NCBI GenBank assembly: GCA_945952105.1
Contig: CAMFGZ010000036.1
Location: forward strand, 1-38,078
DNA from: an uncultured Rhodospirillaceae bacterium
GTDB taxonomy: Bacteria > Pseudomonadota > Alphaproteobacteria > Reyranellales > Reyranellaceae
DNA length: 38,078 nucleotides
Reading direction: 5' to 3'
Both the position numbers and the translations under genes were made by a program. This document shows, one piece after another, positions 8,433-15,491 of this stretch; position 1 is the stretch's first letter; the number at the start of each line of letters is the position of its first letter. Below the pieces are notes generated by a model. That model saw nothing but the letters and a program-made list of their open reading frames with translations. It did no database searches and was not told the origin of the DNA.

Positions 8433-9077
8433 ATGCTTACGATCTATGGCGTCTATCGCTCGCGCGCGTCCCGAAACATCTGGCTGGCCGAGGAACTCGG
8501 CATCCCGTTCAAGCAGGTACCAGTGATCCAGCACTATCGCTCCGTGCCGGCCGGCATGTTGCACACCCAGTCTCCGGAATTCCTGAAGATCAATCCGAAC
8601 GGCCTCATTCCGTCGATCGACGACGATGGAGTGGTCCTGCACGAGTCGCTGGCGATCAACCTCTACCTCGCACGCAAGCATGGCGGCCCCGTCGCCGCCA
8701 CAAGCGTGGCCGAGGAAGGCGAGATCGCGATGTGGTCGTTGTGGGCCGCGACCGGCGTCGAGCCGCACGCGATCAACATCCTCTACCATCGCCTCGGCAA
8801 CCCGACCGGCGTGAAGGATCCGAAGGTGGCCGATGCGGCCGTCGAGGCGCTGAAGGGTCCGTTCGCGGTTCTCGACAAGGCGTTGGCAAAGACCGGCTGG
8901 CTGGTCGGCGACCGCTTCACCGTGGCCGATATCAACGTTGCCGAGATCGTGCGCTATGCGCAGGCTGCGCCCGAGTTGTTCGACGCCGCACCGCACGTGA
9001 AGACCTGGCTCGCGGCCTGCCAGGCCAGGCCCGCCTTCAAGAAGATGTGGTCCGCCCGCGACGCCGAACCGGCGTAG
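8433..9077 (+). CDS. Glutathione S-transferase family protein
   Basis: A 214-residue GST-fold protein. The N-terminal thioredoxin-like domain starts LTIYGVYRSRASRN, where a serine in the RSRAS stretch could serve the thiolate, and has the cis-Pro/GSH-binding pattern NGLIPSIDDDG and the ES pair (HESLAINLYL). The all-helical C-terminal domain carries the N-capping motif FTVADINVAEI. It may conjugate or thiolyse small electrophiles; the substrate is unknown. ATG 8433 follows an AGGAAG ribosome site. It is 126 bases after the second ligase, in a gap containing no clear terminator, so it may share that transcript or have its own promoter. Confidence 0.88.
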   Translation: MLTIYGVYRSRASRNIWLAEELGIPFKQVPVIQHYRSVPAGMLHTQSPEFLKINPNGLIPSIDDDGVVLHESLAINLYLARKHGGPVAATSVAEEGEIAMWSLWAATGVEPHAINILYHRLGNPTGVKDPKVADAAVEALKGPFAVLDKALAKTGWLVGDRFTVADINVAEIVRYAQAAPELFDAAPHVKTWLAACQARPAFKKMWSARDAEPA

Positions 9078-9084
9078 GCGAAAC

Positions 9085-9597
9085 TCAGGTCGCGGGCACC
9101 GCCCGGGTTAGCGTCGCCAGACGCGCCGTGGCGCCCGCGATCGCCTCGGCCGAGAACCTGTCGGGATAGGTCAGAACGAGCTGCTCGCCCGTGAGTTCGA
9201 CCATGCCGTTGGCGACCAGCAGGTCGAACGACTCGGGCGCCTCCTTGCTTCTTGCCCAATCCTCGAGGCACTGGACGACGCCCTTGCTCTTCAGCTTGAG
9301 GCGAGTCCGGCTGGCGCGCGTGGCTCGACGGTTCTTCTCGGTGAGCAATTCCTCGTAGGCTGCGAGCGTGCGGTAGAACGCGCGATCAAGAGGATCTTCG
9401 TGACTGGCCCCCTCCAAGGAGCAGAGCTGGTCGAATGCCTGCCGCCAAATATCCTCGCGTCCCATTCGACGCGCATTCTGCATCAAGGTACGAAGCTGCC
9501 CGGGATCGGTGTAACTCTCGATCGGCTTGGCCAGGGTCTGCTTCACGCCTGGAGCCGGCTTTTCGGCCGGCGGACGCTTAGAAGTGTTCTTCGACAC
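9085..9597 (-). CDS. Uncharacterised basic protein, family not recognised
   Basis: A 170-residue protein I cannot assign. The first ~30 residues are lysine/proline-rich and probably disordered. A helical middle follows with NARRMGREDIWRQAF and DRAFYRTLAAYEELL, then a strongly basic block (KNRRATRASRTRLKLKSKG), then a segment that looks like a small alpha/beta tail. Similar basic blocks occur in short hypothetical proteins of alphaproteobacteria, as far as I recall, but no function is known to me. The start chosen is GTG 9597, because AGGAG stands 6 bases before it; an ATG at 9636 has no such site. The gene ends 7 bases from the convergent GST stop. Confidence 0.7.
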   Translation of the reverse strand: MSKNTSKRPPAEKPAPGVKQTLAKPIESYTDPGQLRTLMQNARRMGREDIWRQAFDQLCSLEGASHEDPLDRAFYRTLAAYEELLTEKNRRATRASRTRLKLKSKGVVQCLEDWARSKEAPESFDLLVANGMVELTGEQLVLTYPDRFSAEAIAGATARLATLTRAVPAT

Positions 9598-9711
9598 GCG
9601 CTTCTCCTGCACAGATGTCCGGCACTTTGTGTGCAAGAGAAATCACAGTAGCACATTGTTCGCCCTGCAAACCGATCGTTCACGCGGCGAAAGCGGGTCC
9701 CAGCGGCGCCT

Positions 9712-10167
9712 TCACGCCGCCAGTACCAGCCGGTCGTTGGCGACCGCGAAGCCGAAATTCTCGTAGAAGCGCTTGGCAGCCCCCTCGCCCACCACGGCCT
9801 CGACCTGGACGGCACGGCGCTGGCGCGACCATTCGACGGCGGCGGCCAGGAGGCGCCGGCCAACGCGGCGGCCGCGCTGGTCGGCGCGCACGACAAGGTT
9901 GTCGACCTCGATGATCTTGTGGACGCCCATCCCTTCGAGCGGCACCAGCCGCGTCACCAGCACGGCGACCGCCAGGACCCCCATCTCGCTCTGCGCCACC
10001 AGCAGGGTGGTGCCAGCCGTCTCGAGCCATGTCAGCACCTGCTCGCGGCCATTCTCGCCGCCGTCGAGAAGATCGGTGAGATCCTCGATGTCGCGCGGTC
10101 CCGCCAGCCTCACGCGGATGGCGAGGGGTAGCTGGTGCGGTTCGATTTCTGCTTCGATGATCGACAT
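9712..10167 (-). CDS. GNAT family N-acetyltransferase
   Basis: A 151-residue GNAT-fold protein. The acetyl-CoA pyrophosphate-binding motif A is DNLVVRADQRGRRVGRRLL at about 100-118, preceded by the strands of the beta4 region, and the C-terminal FYENFGF block is the typical motif B. It should transfer an acetyl group to an amine, with the acceptor unknown. ATG 10167 has GGAGGA just upstream. It lies downstream of the DHDPS-family gene, separated by a 221-base gap with two hairpins, so it is probably transcribed on its own. The next gene on the same strand (start 9597) is 114 bases away. Confidence 0.88.
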   Translation of the reverse strand: MSIIEAEIEPHQLPLAIRVRLAGPRDIEDLTDLLDGGENGREQVLTWLETAGTTLLVAQSEMGVLAVAVLVTRLVPLEGMGVHKIIEVDNLVVRADQRGRRVGRRLLAAAVEWSRQRRAVQVEAVVGEGAAKRFYENFGFAVANDRLVLAA

Positions 10168-10224
10168 ATCGTCCTCCGGTTTGCGGTTTCCGCCGCGGCC
10201 CGGAGGCCTAGTCCTAGAACACGA

Positions 10225-10247
10225 AAGCCGCCGGGATGCGGCGGCTT
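10225..10247 (-). terminator. Perfect 8-bp hairpin in the gap between two minus-strand genes
   Basis: Arms AAGCCGCC (10225-10232) and GGCGGCTT (10240-10247) pair perfectly around a 7-base loop. It lies 58 bases upstream of the GNAT start and 141 bases beyond the stop of the DHDPS-family gene. No T-run follows on either strand, so it could be an attenuator, a processing hairpin or a terminator of weak type. Confidence 0.4.
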
Positions 10248-10346
10248 CGTTGAGTCATGACCCTTCGCGCCGCCTATGTCAGGGGCGTAAAATACCAAGC
10301 GTTGTGGGACTGGGTCGTGCGCATGGGCATTTTATAAGCTTTCGAT

Positions 10347-10376
10347 CGTGGACCTGTCAACGGTGACAGGCCCACG
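10347..10376 (-). terminator. 13-bp hairpin just after the DHDPS-family gene
   Basis: CGTGG(10347-10351)/CCACG(10372-10376) and CCTGTCA(10353-10359)/TGACAGG(10364-10370) form one stem around a 4-base loop. The single non-Watson-Crick position (10352/10371) becomes a G-U pair in the minus-strand RNA but an A-C mismatch in the plus-strand RNA, so the structure is best formed from the minus strand. It starts 12 bases past the stop at 10389, where a terminator or 3'-end-stabilising hairpin is expected. There is no uridine tract. Confidence 0.55.
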
Positions 10377-10388
10377 ACACAACTCACG

Positions 10389-11330
10389 TCACTCTGCCGC
10401 GACGGCCATCGCTTGCTTGAGACCCGGCATGGCAAAGCCGAGCTTGTCGAGCTTCTCGATCATGTCCTTGCCGGTCTTCTCGTCGATCTCGACCAGCGGC
10501 GGACGGACCGGGTTCCACTGCGGGTCGGCGCCGTAGTGCGCGATGACGTACTTCAGCGCCGGGATCATCACATAGCCCTGCATGACGCCGCGGACCTCGT
10601 TGATCCAGGCCTGCAGCTTGTCGCCCTCGGGCGTGCCGTAGGCCTTGATCGTCTCGGCGATCTTGCCCGGGTTGATGTTGGCCGTGGCGCTGATGCAGCC
10701 GACGCCGCCGGCTTTGAGGTTCTCGAGGATCGGCTTCTCGTTGCCGGAAAAGACGTCGAAGCCGTCCTTGGCGAAGGCGTCGATCATGCTCTTGGTGTGG
10801 GGCCAGTCGTCCGACGAATCCTTCATGCCGGCGATCTGCTTCGGATATGCCTTCATCAGCCGCTCGACCAGCTTGTGCGTGATCGGCACCGCCGAGACCG
10901 GCGGGATGTGATAGAGATAGACACGCAGGCGGTCGTCACCGACCCGTTGCACCACTTCCGAGTAAAATCGGAACAGCCCCTCCTCGGGTACGCCCTTGTA
11001 GTAGAACGGCGGCAGCATCAGTACGCCGCCGACGCCGAGCTTCACCGCATGGGCGCTCACTTCGGCCGCCTCGGTGATCGAGCAGGCGCCGGTGCCGGGC
11101 ATCATGCGCGCGGTCGGCACGCCCGCCGCGACCACGGCTTCGAGCAGGCTCATCCGCTCCTTGGCCGAAAGCGAGTTGGCTTCCGAGTTGGTACCGAAGA
11201 CCGCGAGGCCGCAATCCTGGCTGATCAGCCACTTGCAGTGCGCGATGAAGCGGCCGACGTCGGGCGACAGGTCGCGCTTGAAGGGCGTGACGACGGGCGA
11301 AAGAACGCCTTTGATCCGTGCTGCGGCCAT
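10389..11330 (-). CDS. Dihydrodipicolinate synthase (DapA/NAL superfamily) aldolase or dehydratase
   Basis: A 313-residue class I aldolase-fold protein. The carboxylate-binding motif reads GTNSE at 46-50, the proton-relay tyrosine is Tyr140 in YLYHIP, and the Schiff-base lysine is Lys170 in GMKDSS. These features place it in the DHDPS/N-acetylneuraminate lyase superfamily, but the divergence from true DapA and its setting point to a sugar-acid or other keto-acid lyase/dehydratase. The ATG at 11330 has GGGAGA upstream. It is divergent from an XylX-like FAH-family gene with 59 bp between starts, so the two may be co-regulated and act on the same 2-keto-3-deoxy acid. That link is inference. Confidence 0.88.
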   Translation of the reverse strand: MAAARIKGVLSPVVTPFKRDLSPDVGRFIAHCKWLISQDCGLAVFGTNSEANSLSAKERMSLLEAVVAAGVPTARMMPGTGACSITEAAEVSAHAVKLGVGGVLMLPPFYYKGVPEEGLFRFYSEVVQRVGDDRLRVYLYHIPPVSAVPITHKLVERLMKAYPKQIAGMKDSSDDWPHTKSMIDAFAKDGFDVFSGNEKPILENLKAGGVGCISATANINPGKIAETIKAYGTPEGDKLQAWINEVRGVMQGYVMIPALKYVIAHYGADPQWNPVRPPLVEIDEKTGKDMIEKLDKLGFAMPGLKQAMAVAAE

Positions 11331-11389
11331 GATTTTATTTCTCCCGGAATTGGCGCGCCTTTTCTGCAACGAAGCGCCGGAGACGTCCA

Positions 11390-12526
11390 GTGTCACCATC
11401 TCTAAGCGAAATTCTCCCCGAGGACGGCACCGCCGGCACGCTCGTCGGCCGCGTATGGCGTGCGGGAATTCCGGCGGGACCTTCCGTCGTGGCCGTACGC
11501 GCCGACGGGGTTTTCGACCTCTCCGCGACCGTCCCGACGATGGCCGATCTCTGCAACGCGCCCGATCCCACGGGGCTTGCGCGCAATACTCCCGGTGAGC
11601 GGATCGGCGACCTGCAGGAACTCGTCGGCGACCTGCTGGCGCCGGTCGACCTGCAGGCGCTCAAAGCCGCCGGCGTCACCTTCGCCGTCAGCCTGCTGGA
11701 GCGGCTGATCGAGGAACATGCGAAGGGCGATCCGGCCCGCGCCGAGCAGGTGCGCGGCGAGCTGAACTCGATCATCGGCGCCGACGTTGGCGCGATCAAG
11801 CCGGGCTCGTTCGAAGCCGAGGCTCTGAAGAAGACGCTGATGGCGCGCGGTGCCTGGTCGCCGTACCTCGAAGTCGGCATCGGTCCCTATGCCGAGATCT
11901 TCACCAAGGCGCCGCCGATGGCGGCCGTGGGTTACGGCGCCGAGATCGGCATCCGTCCGGATTCGGACTGGAACAATCCCGAACCCGAAGTGACGCTGAT
12001 CGTCAGCGCCAGGGGCCGGATCGTCGGCGCGACCCTGGGGAACGACGTGAACTTGCGCGACATCGAGGGCCGCAGCGCCCTCCTGCTGGGCATCGCCAAG
12101 GACAACAACGCGTCCTGTGCGCTCGGCCCCTTCATCCGCCTGTTCGACGACACCTTCGCGCTCGACGACGTGCGCAAGGCCAAGGTTGATCTCGAAGTGA
12201 CCGGCCCAGACCAGTTCCGCTTGCGCGGGTCGAGTGATCTTTCGAAAATCAGCCGCGATCCCACTGACCTCGTCGCGCAGGCCATGAGCGCGCATCAGTA
12301 TCCCGACGGTATGGCATTGATGACCGGCACGCTGTTTGCGCCGACCGAACCGCGCAAACCCGGCGGTACGGGCTTCACCCACATGGTCGGGGACCTCGTC
12401 TCCATCCGCTCGCCCAAGCTCGGCACGCTCACAAACAAGGTGGCTCATTGCGACAAGATCGCGCCGTGGACCTTCGGCACGGGCGCTCTCATGCGCAACC
12501 TCGCGGCACGCGGGTTGCTGCGGTAA
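11390..12526 (+). CDS. Fumarylacetoacetate hydrolase family protein, XylX-like
   Basis: A 378-residue FAH-superfamily protein. The long form, the stretches LLAPVDLQALKAAGVTFAVS, WNNPEPEV, GNDVNLRDIEGRSALLL and DNNASCALGPF, and the ending RNLAARGLL recall the Caulobacter XylX type (2-keto-3-deoxy-D-xylonate dehydratase) from memory. The Glu/Asp metal site of the family would lie in the EPEV and DVNLRD region. It is expected to dehydrate a 2-keto-3-deoxy sugar acid in the cytoplasm. Start is GTG 11390 with GGAG 8 bases upstream. It is divergent from the DHDPS-family gene and followed, after a palindromic repeat, by an amidase. No sugar dehydrogenase or lactonase is next to it, so the exact pathway is open. 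Confidence 0.85.
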   Translation: MSPSLSEILPEDGTAGTLVGRVWRAGIPAGPSVVAVRADGVFDLSATVPTMADLCNAPDPTGLARNTPGERIGDLQELVGDLLAPVDLQALKAAGVTFAVSLLERLIEEHAKGDPARAEQVRGELNSIIGADVGAIKPGSFEAEALKKTLMARGAWSPYLEVGIGPYAEIFTKAPPMAAVGYGAEIGIRPDSDWNNPEPEVTLIVSARGRIVGATLGNDVNLRDIEGRSALLLGIAKDNNASCALGPFIRLFDDTFALDDVRKAKVDLEVTGPDQFRLRGSSDLSKISRDPTDLVAQAMSAHQYPDGMALMTGTLFAPTEPRKPGGTGFTHMVGDLVSIRSPKLGTLTNKVAHCDKIAPWTFGTGALMRNLAARGLLR

Positions 12527-12545
12527 GAACCGTGACCAAAATGCA

Positions 12546-12656
12546 AACCTCATCCTGAGGAGGCCCGCAGGGCCGTCTCGAAGGATGGGCAACAGGCGGC
12601 GTTCACGTATCCCATCCTTCGGGACGGTCGCTTCGCGACCTTCCAAGCATGAGGTT
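12546..12656. repeat. Palindromic intergenic element, copy 1
   Basis: The element is bounded by inverted AACCTCAT (12546-12553) and ATGAGGTT (12649-12656). Its left 43 bases (12548-12590) match 16483-16525 with a single difference (C at 12568 versus A at 16503). The left arm holds a nested hairpin centred on GGCCC/GGGCC; the right arm holds a perfect GGTCGC-TTC-GCGACC stem at 12626-12640. It fills the gap between the FAH-family gene and the amidase without touching either frame. This is the general form of REP/BIME-like elements in Rhizobiales and relatives. Confidence 0.85.
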
Positions 12657-12683
12657 CGTAAGCGTCCGATCCAGGGAAAGACC

Positions 12684-14105
12684 ATGACCGACCTCACTCG
12701 CCTCCCCGCTTCCGAACTGCGAGAACTTATTGCCACGAAGGAAGTCTCGCCGGTCGAACTGACCGATGCGGTGCTGGCGCGCGCCGACAAGCTGCAGCCG
12801 GTGCTGAACTGCTTCGTGACGCTGGTTCCCGAGCAGGCTCGCGCGGCGGCCAAGGCGGCGGAGGATGCGGTCGTGCTGGGCAAGCCGCTGGGGCTGCTGC
12901 ACGGCATCCCCTTCGCCGCCAAGGATCTCGTGAACACGGCCGGCGTGCGCACGACCTTCGGGTCACTGCTCTACGAGAACAACGTGCCGAAGGAGGACGC
13001 GGTGTGCGCGGCGCGCGTCAAGGCGGCCGGCGGTATCCTGTTCGGGAAGACCACGACGCCGGAGTTCGGCCACAAGGCGCTGACCGACGCGCCGCTGTTC
13101 GGTCGCACGCGCAATGCCTGGAGCGCGAAACACACGTCCGGCGGATCGAGCGGCGGCGCAGCGGTGGCGGTCGCGGCCGGCATCGGCCCGATCGGCATCG
13201 CGACCGATGGCGGCGGCTCGACGCGCATTCCCGCCGCCATCAATGGCATGGTCGGGCTGAAGCAGAGCAACGGCGTCATCCCGCACAGCCAGGTAGCCGA
13301 CGCGTTCGGCAACTACACCTATGTGACGCCGATGACGCGCACGGTGATGGACACCGCGCTGATGCTGCAGGCGATGGCCGGTGCGCATCCCTCCGACCCG
13401 TGGTCGATTGGCGTCGAGCCCCCGGACTATCTCGCCGCCGCGCGCGCCGAGGGCGATCTCAAGGGCAAGCGCATCCTCTTCAGCGCGACGCTCGGCAACA
13501 CGATGGTGGCGAAGGATGTGCGCGACGCCTTCGAACGGTCACTCGCGCGGCTGCGCGAGCTAGGCGCCGAACTGATCGAACTCACCGAGGCGCTGCCCGA
13601 CCTGAGCTCGGCGTGGAAGGTGATCAACCACACGACCTGGAAGGCCCGCTTCGACGAGATGATCAAGCGCGACGGCAACCGCATGACGCCCTCGCTGGTG
13701 CGCCAGGTGGCCGAGGCCGCGGACTGGTCGGGCGCGGACTACCAGCGCGCCATGTTCCAGCGCAGCGAGCTCTTCCGCATGGTGCAGGGCTGGTTCGACA
13801 ACGCCGACTTCCTGGTGACGCCGACGGTCTCGCGCACCGCCCTGCCGATCGAGCAGGACCTGTTCGACTCGATCACCATCGACGGCGCCGAAGCGGGCGA
13901 GCTGCGACGCAACTGGTTCCCCTACACGATGCCGTTCAACATCACCGGCCACCCGGCCCTCTCGATCTGCAATGGATACGATTCGGAGGGCCTCCCCATC
14001 GCCCTGCAGATAGTCGGACGCTTCCGTGACGAGTCGTCGGTGCTGCGCGCCGCCGCCCTCTACGAAGCGAGCGAACGCTGGCTCGACCGTTGGCCCGAAC
14101 TGTGA
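12684..14105 (+). CDS. Amidase signature family protein
   Basis: A 473-residue amidase-signature enzyme. The Ser-cisSer-Lys triad is visible: Lys80 in PFAAKDL, Ser155 in TSGGSSGG, and the nucleophile Ser179 in DGGGSTRIP. The family also includes GatA and fatty-acid-amide or aryl-amide hydrolases. Absence of gatB/gatC neighbours and the catabolic setting argue against a tRNA amidotransferase role. It would hydrolyse an unknown amide. ATG 12684 follows AGGGAAAG. It overlaps the RluA-type gene at GTGA, and it lies 157 bases after the FAH-family gene, with the palindromic element between. A second, distinct amidase of the same family is at 29221. Confidence 0.93.
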   Translation: MTDLTRLPASELRELIATKEVSPVELTDAVLARADKLQPVLNCFVTLVPEQARAAAKAAEDAVVLGKPLGLLHGIPFAAKDLVNTAGVRTTFGSLLYENNVPKEDAVCAARVKAAGGILFGKTTTPEFGHKALTDAPLFGRTRNAWSAKHTSGGSSGGAAVAVAAGIGPIGIATDGGGSTRIPAAINGMVGLKQSNGVIPHSQVADAFGNYTYVTPMTRTVMDTALMLQAMAGAHPSDPWSIGVEPPDYLAAARAEGDLKGKRILFSATLGNTMVAKDVRDAFERSLARLRELGAELIELTEALPDLSSAWKVINHTTWKARFDEMIKRDGNRMTPSLVRQVAEAADWSGADYQRAMFQRSELFRMVQGWFDNADFLVTPTVSRTALPIEQDLFDSITIDGAEAGELRRNWFPYTMPFNITGHPALSICNGYDSEGLPIALQIVGRFRDESSVLRAAALYEASERWLDRWPEL

Positions 14106-14857
14106 ACCGGCGCCCTCCCGCCAAGGCCGGCCCGCTCCGGCCGCTGCGCCGGCGCCCGCCGCCGCTGACGGCCGAGCAGATCCAGGCGCGCGTCCTGCAT
14201 CGAGACGGGCTGATCCTCGTGATCGACAAGCCAGCCGGGCTGGCGGTGCATGCAGGGCCCAGTGGCGCCCCCAATCTCGAGGAATGCTTCGACGACCTCC
14301 GCTACGGCCTGCCGCGCCCGCCGGCCCTCGCCCATCGACTCGATGCCGACACCGCGGGCGTGCTGGTACTGGGGCGTCATCCCAAGGCACTGGCCAAGCT
14401 CGGGCGGCTGTTCTCCGGTCGCGACACGGAGAAGACCTATTGGGCCGTCGTCGAGGGCGGACCACCGGCCGACGAAGGCGTGTTCGACATGCCGTTGCTC
14501 AAGGTGAACACGCGCAGCGGATGGTCCGTGAAGGTCTCCGACAAGGGCCAGCCTTCGGTGACGCGCTACAGGGTGATGGGACGCGCACCCGGCATGACAT
14601 GGCTGGAGCTGAACCCCGAGACCGGCCGCACCCACCAGATTCGCGTCCACTGCGCCGCCGCCGGCTGCCCGGTGATCGCGGATCGTCTCTATGGCCTCTC
14701 CGAGCCGGACAACCAGCTCCATCTACAATCGCACGGCATCGTGCTGCCGCTCTCCAGGACCAAGCCACCGATCGTCGTCGTCGCGCCACCGCCAGCGCAC
14801 ATGCTGCCCGCGTTGAAGGCCTGCGGCTTCAGTCCCGGGCCGTCACCCACACCCTGA
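14102..14857 (+). CDS. RluA-family pseudouridine synthase
   Basis: A 251-residue pseudouridine synthase without an S4 domain. The catalytic motif HRLDADTAG puts the nucleophile at Asp81, and TGRTHQIRVH downstream is the conserved RluA signature. It isomerises uridine in rRNA or tRNA; the N-terminal ~25 residues are basic and proline-rich and may aid RNA binding. The start is taken as GTG 14102, which overlaps the amidase TGA (GTGA), rather than TTG 14090. The final 29 bases overlap the convergent gene ending at 14829. Which RNA position is modified cannot be told. Confidence 0.9.
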   Translation: MNRRPPAKAGPLRPLRRRPPPLTAEQIQARVLHRDGLILVIDKPAGLAVHAGPSGAPNLEECFDDLRYGLPRPPALAHRLDADTAGVLVLGRHPKALAKLGRLFSGRDTEKTYWAVVEGGPPADEGVFDMPLLKVNTRSGWSVKVSDKGQPSVTRYRVMGRAPGMTWLELNPETGRTHQIRVHCAAAGCPVIADRLYGLSEPDNQLHLQSHGIVLPLSRTKPPIVVVAPPPAHMLPALKACGFSPGPSPTP

Positions 14858-15491
14858 GCTTGTCGCCGGACTCGAAGCCGGCTTTCACCGCCGCCTTGAG
14901 CTCGCGGCCGGATTCGTAGCCGACGAGCGGCAAGCGCGGAAACGTCTGCGCCGCCAGCAGGGTCAGCGAGCGCCAGACGGCTGCCGCATCGGCGGTCTCC
15001 GCGACGACATTGGTGACGCCGACCACATCCTCGGCGCGGTAGAGCATGAAGCCGGCCACGACCTTAAAGCCGCGCCGTCCCCGGAACATTGCGAAGGCCG
15101 GATCGTCGAACGGCAGGTCGGCGGCCCCCTTCTCCTCGCGCTGCCAGACGATGTCGGTGGAGGGACCCTCACCCGGCATTTCGCTTCGGATCCAGTTGGC
15201 CTCGAACAACAGGTCGAAGCCGCGGCGCGACAGGTCGAGCTTGCGGAAGCTGTCCTTCACCGACCAGCGGCCGGGCAGGTTCGACTTCTGCAGGATCTCG
15301 ATCGTGGTGCGCTGCTCTTCCAAGGCCGTCTCGCCGACTGCCAGGGTGACGGCATTTGGATAGAATCGCGGCACCGTCGCCGCATTGACCCACATGTGCG
15401 GCAGCATGCGGCCCGCGTGGCCGTGCGCGCGGCAGACCGCATCGCACCAACGTGCGTTGTTGAGCGCAGCCTGGAGGGTCCAGTCCTTCAG
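14829..15491 (-). CDS. Uncharacterised protein, probably CTG start, GNAT-like tail possible
   Basis: A 220-residue cytoplasmic protein of no family I can name. Features seen are an N-terminal NNARWCDAVCRAHG block, DLLFEANWI in the middle, and a C-terminal half (PAFAMFRGRRGF, VVAGFMLYRAEDVVGVTNVV, WRSLTLLAAQTFPRLPLVGYE) whose order of strands and the final VGYESG...AGFESGDKLRVWV recalls GNAT acetyltransferases. This fold guess is weak. No ATG/GTG/TTG precedes the conserved-looking N-terminus; the only in-frame candidate is CTG 15491, which overlaps the permease TGA (CTGA) and has AAGAGG about 8 bases upstream. The alternative is ATG 15407, which would lose 28 residues. It is the last gene of the NEW3/ABC operon. 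Confidence 0.72.
   Translation of the reverse strand: MKDWTLQAALNNARWCDAVCRAHGHAGRMLPHMWVNAATVPRFYPNAVTLAVGETALEEQRTTIEILQKSNLPGRWSVKDSFRKLDLSRRGFDLLFEANWIRSEMPGEGPSTDIVWQREEKGAADLPFDDPAFAMFRGRRGFKVVAGFMLYRAEDVVGVTNVVAETADAAAVWRSLTLLAAQTFPRLPLVGYESGRELKAAVKAGFESGDKLRVWVTARD

Noticed and set aside
6741..8996. 751-codon minus-strand open frame opposite the second acyl-CoA ligase and GST
   Set aside because: It is a GC-rich antisense shadow: low-complexity His/Arg/Asp-rich translation, no family motif, and it fully overlaps two well-supported genes.
10225..10247. Hairpin as part of a tRNA or small RNA gene
   Set aside because: No cloverleaf, no anticodon stem and no T-loop sequence around it; only a single stem-loop is supported.
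12684..14105. Glutamyl-tRNA amidotransferase subunit A (gatA)
   Set aside because: The amidase signature is shared by the whole family; no gatB or gatC is near and the setting is catabolic.
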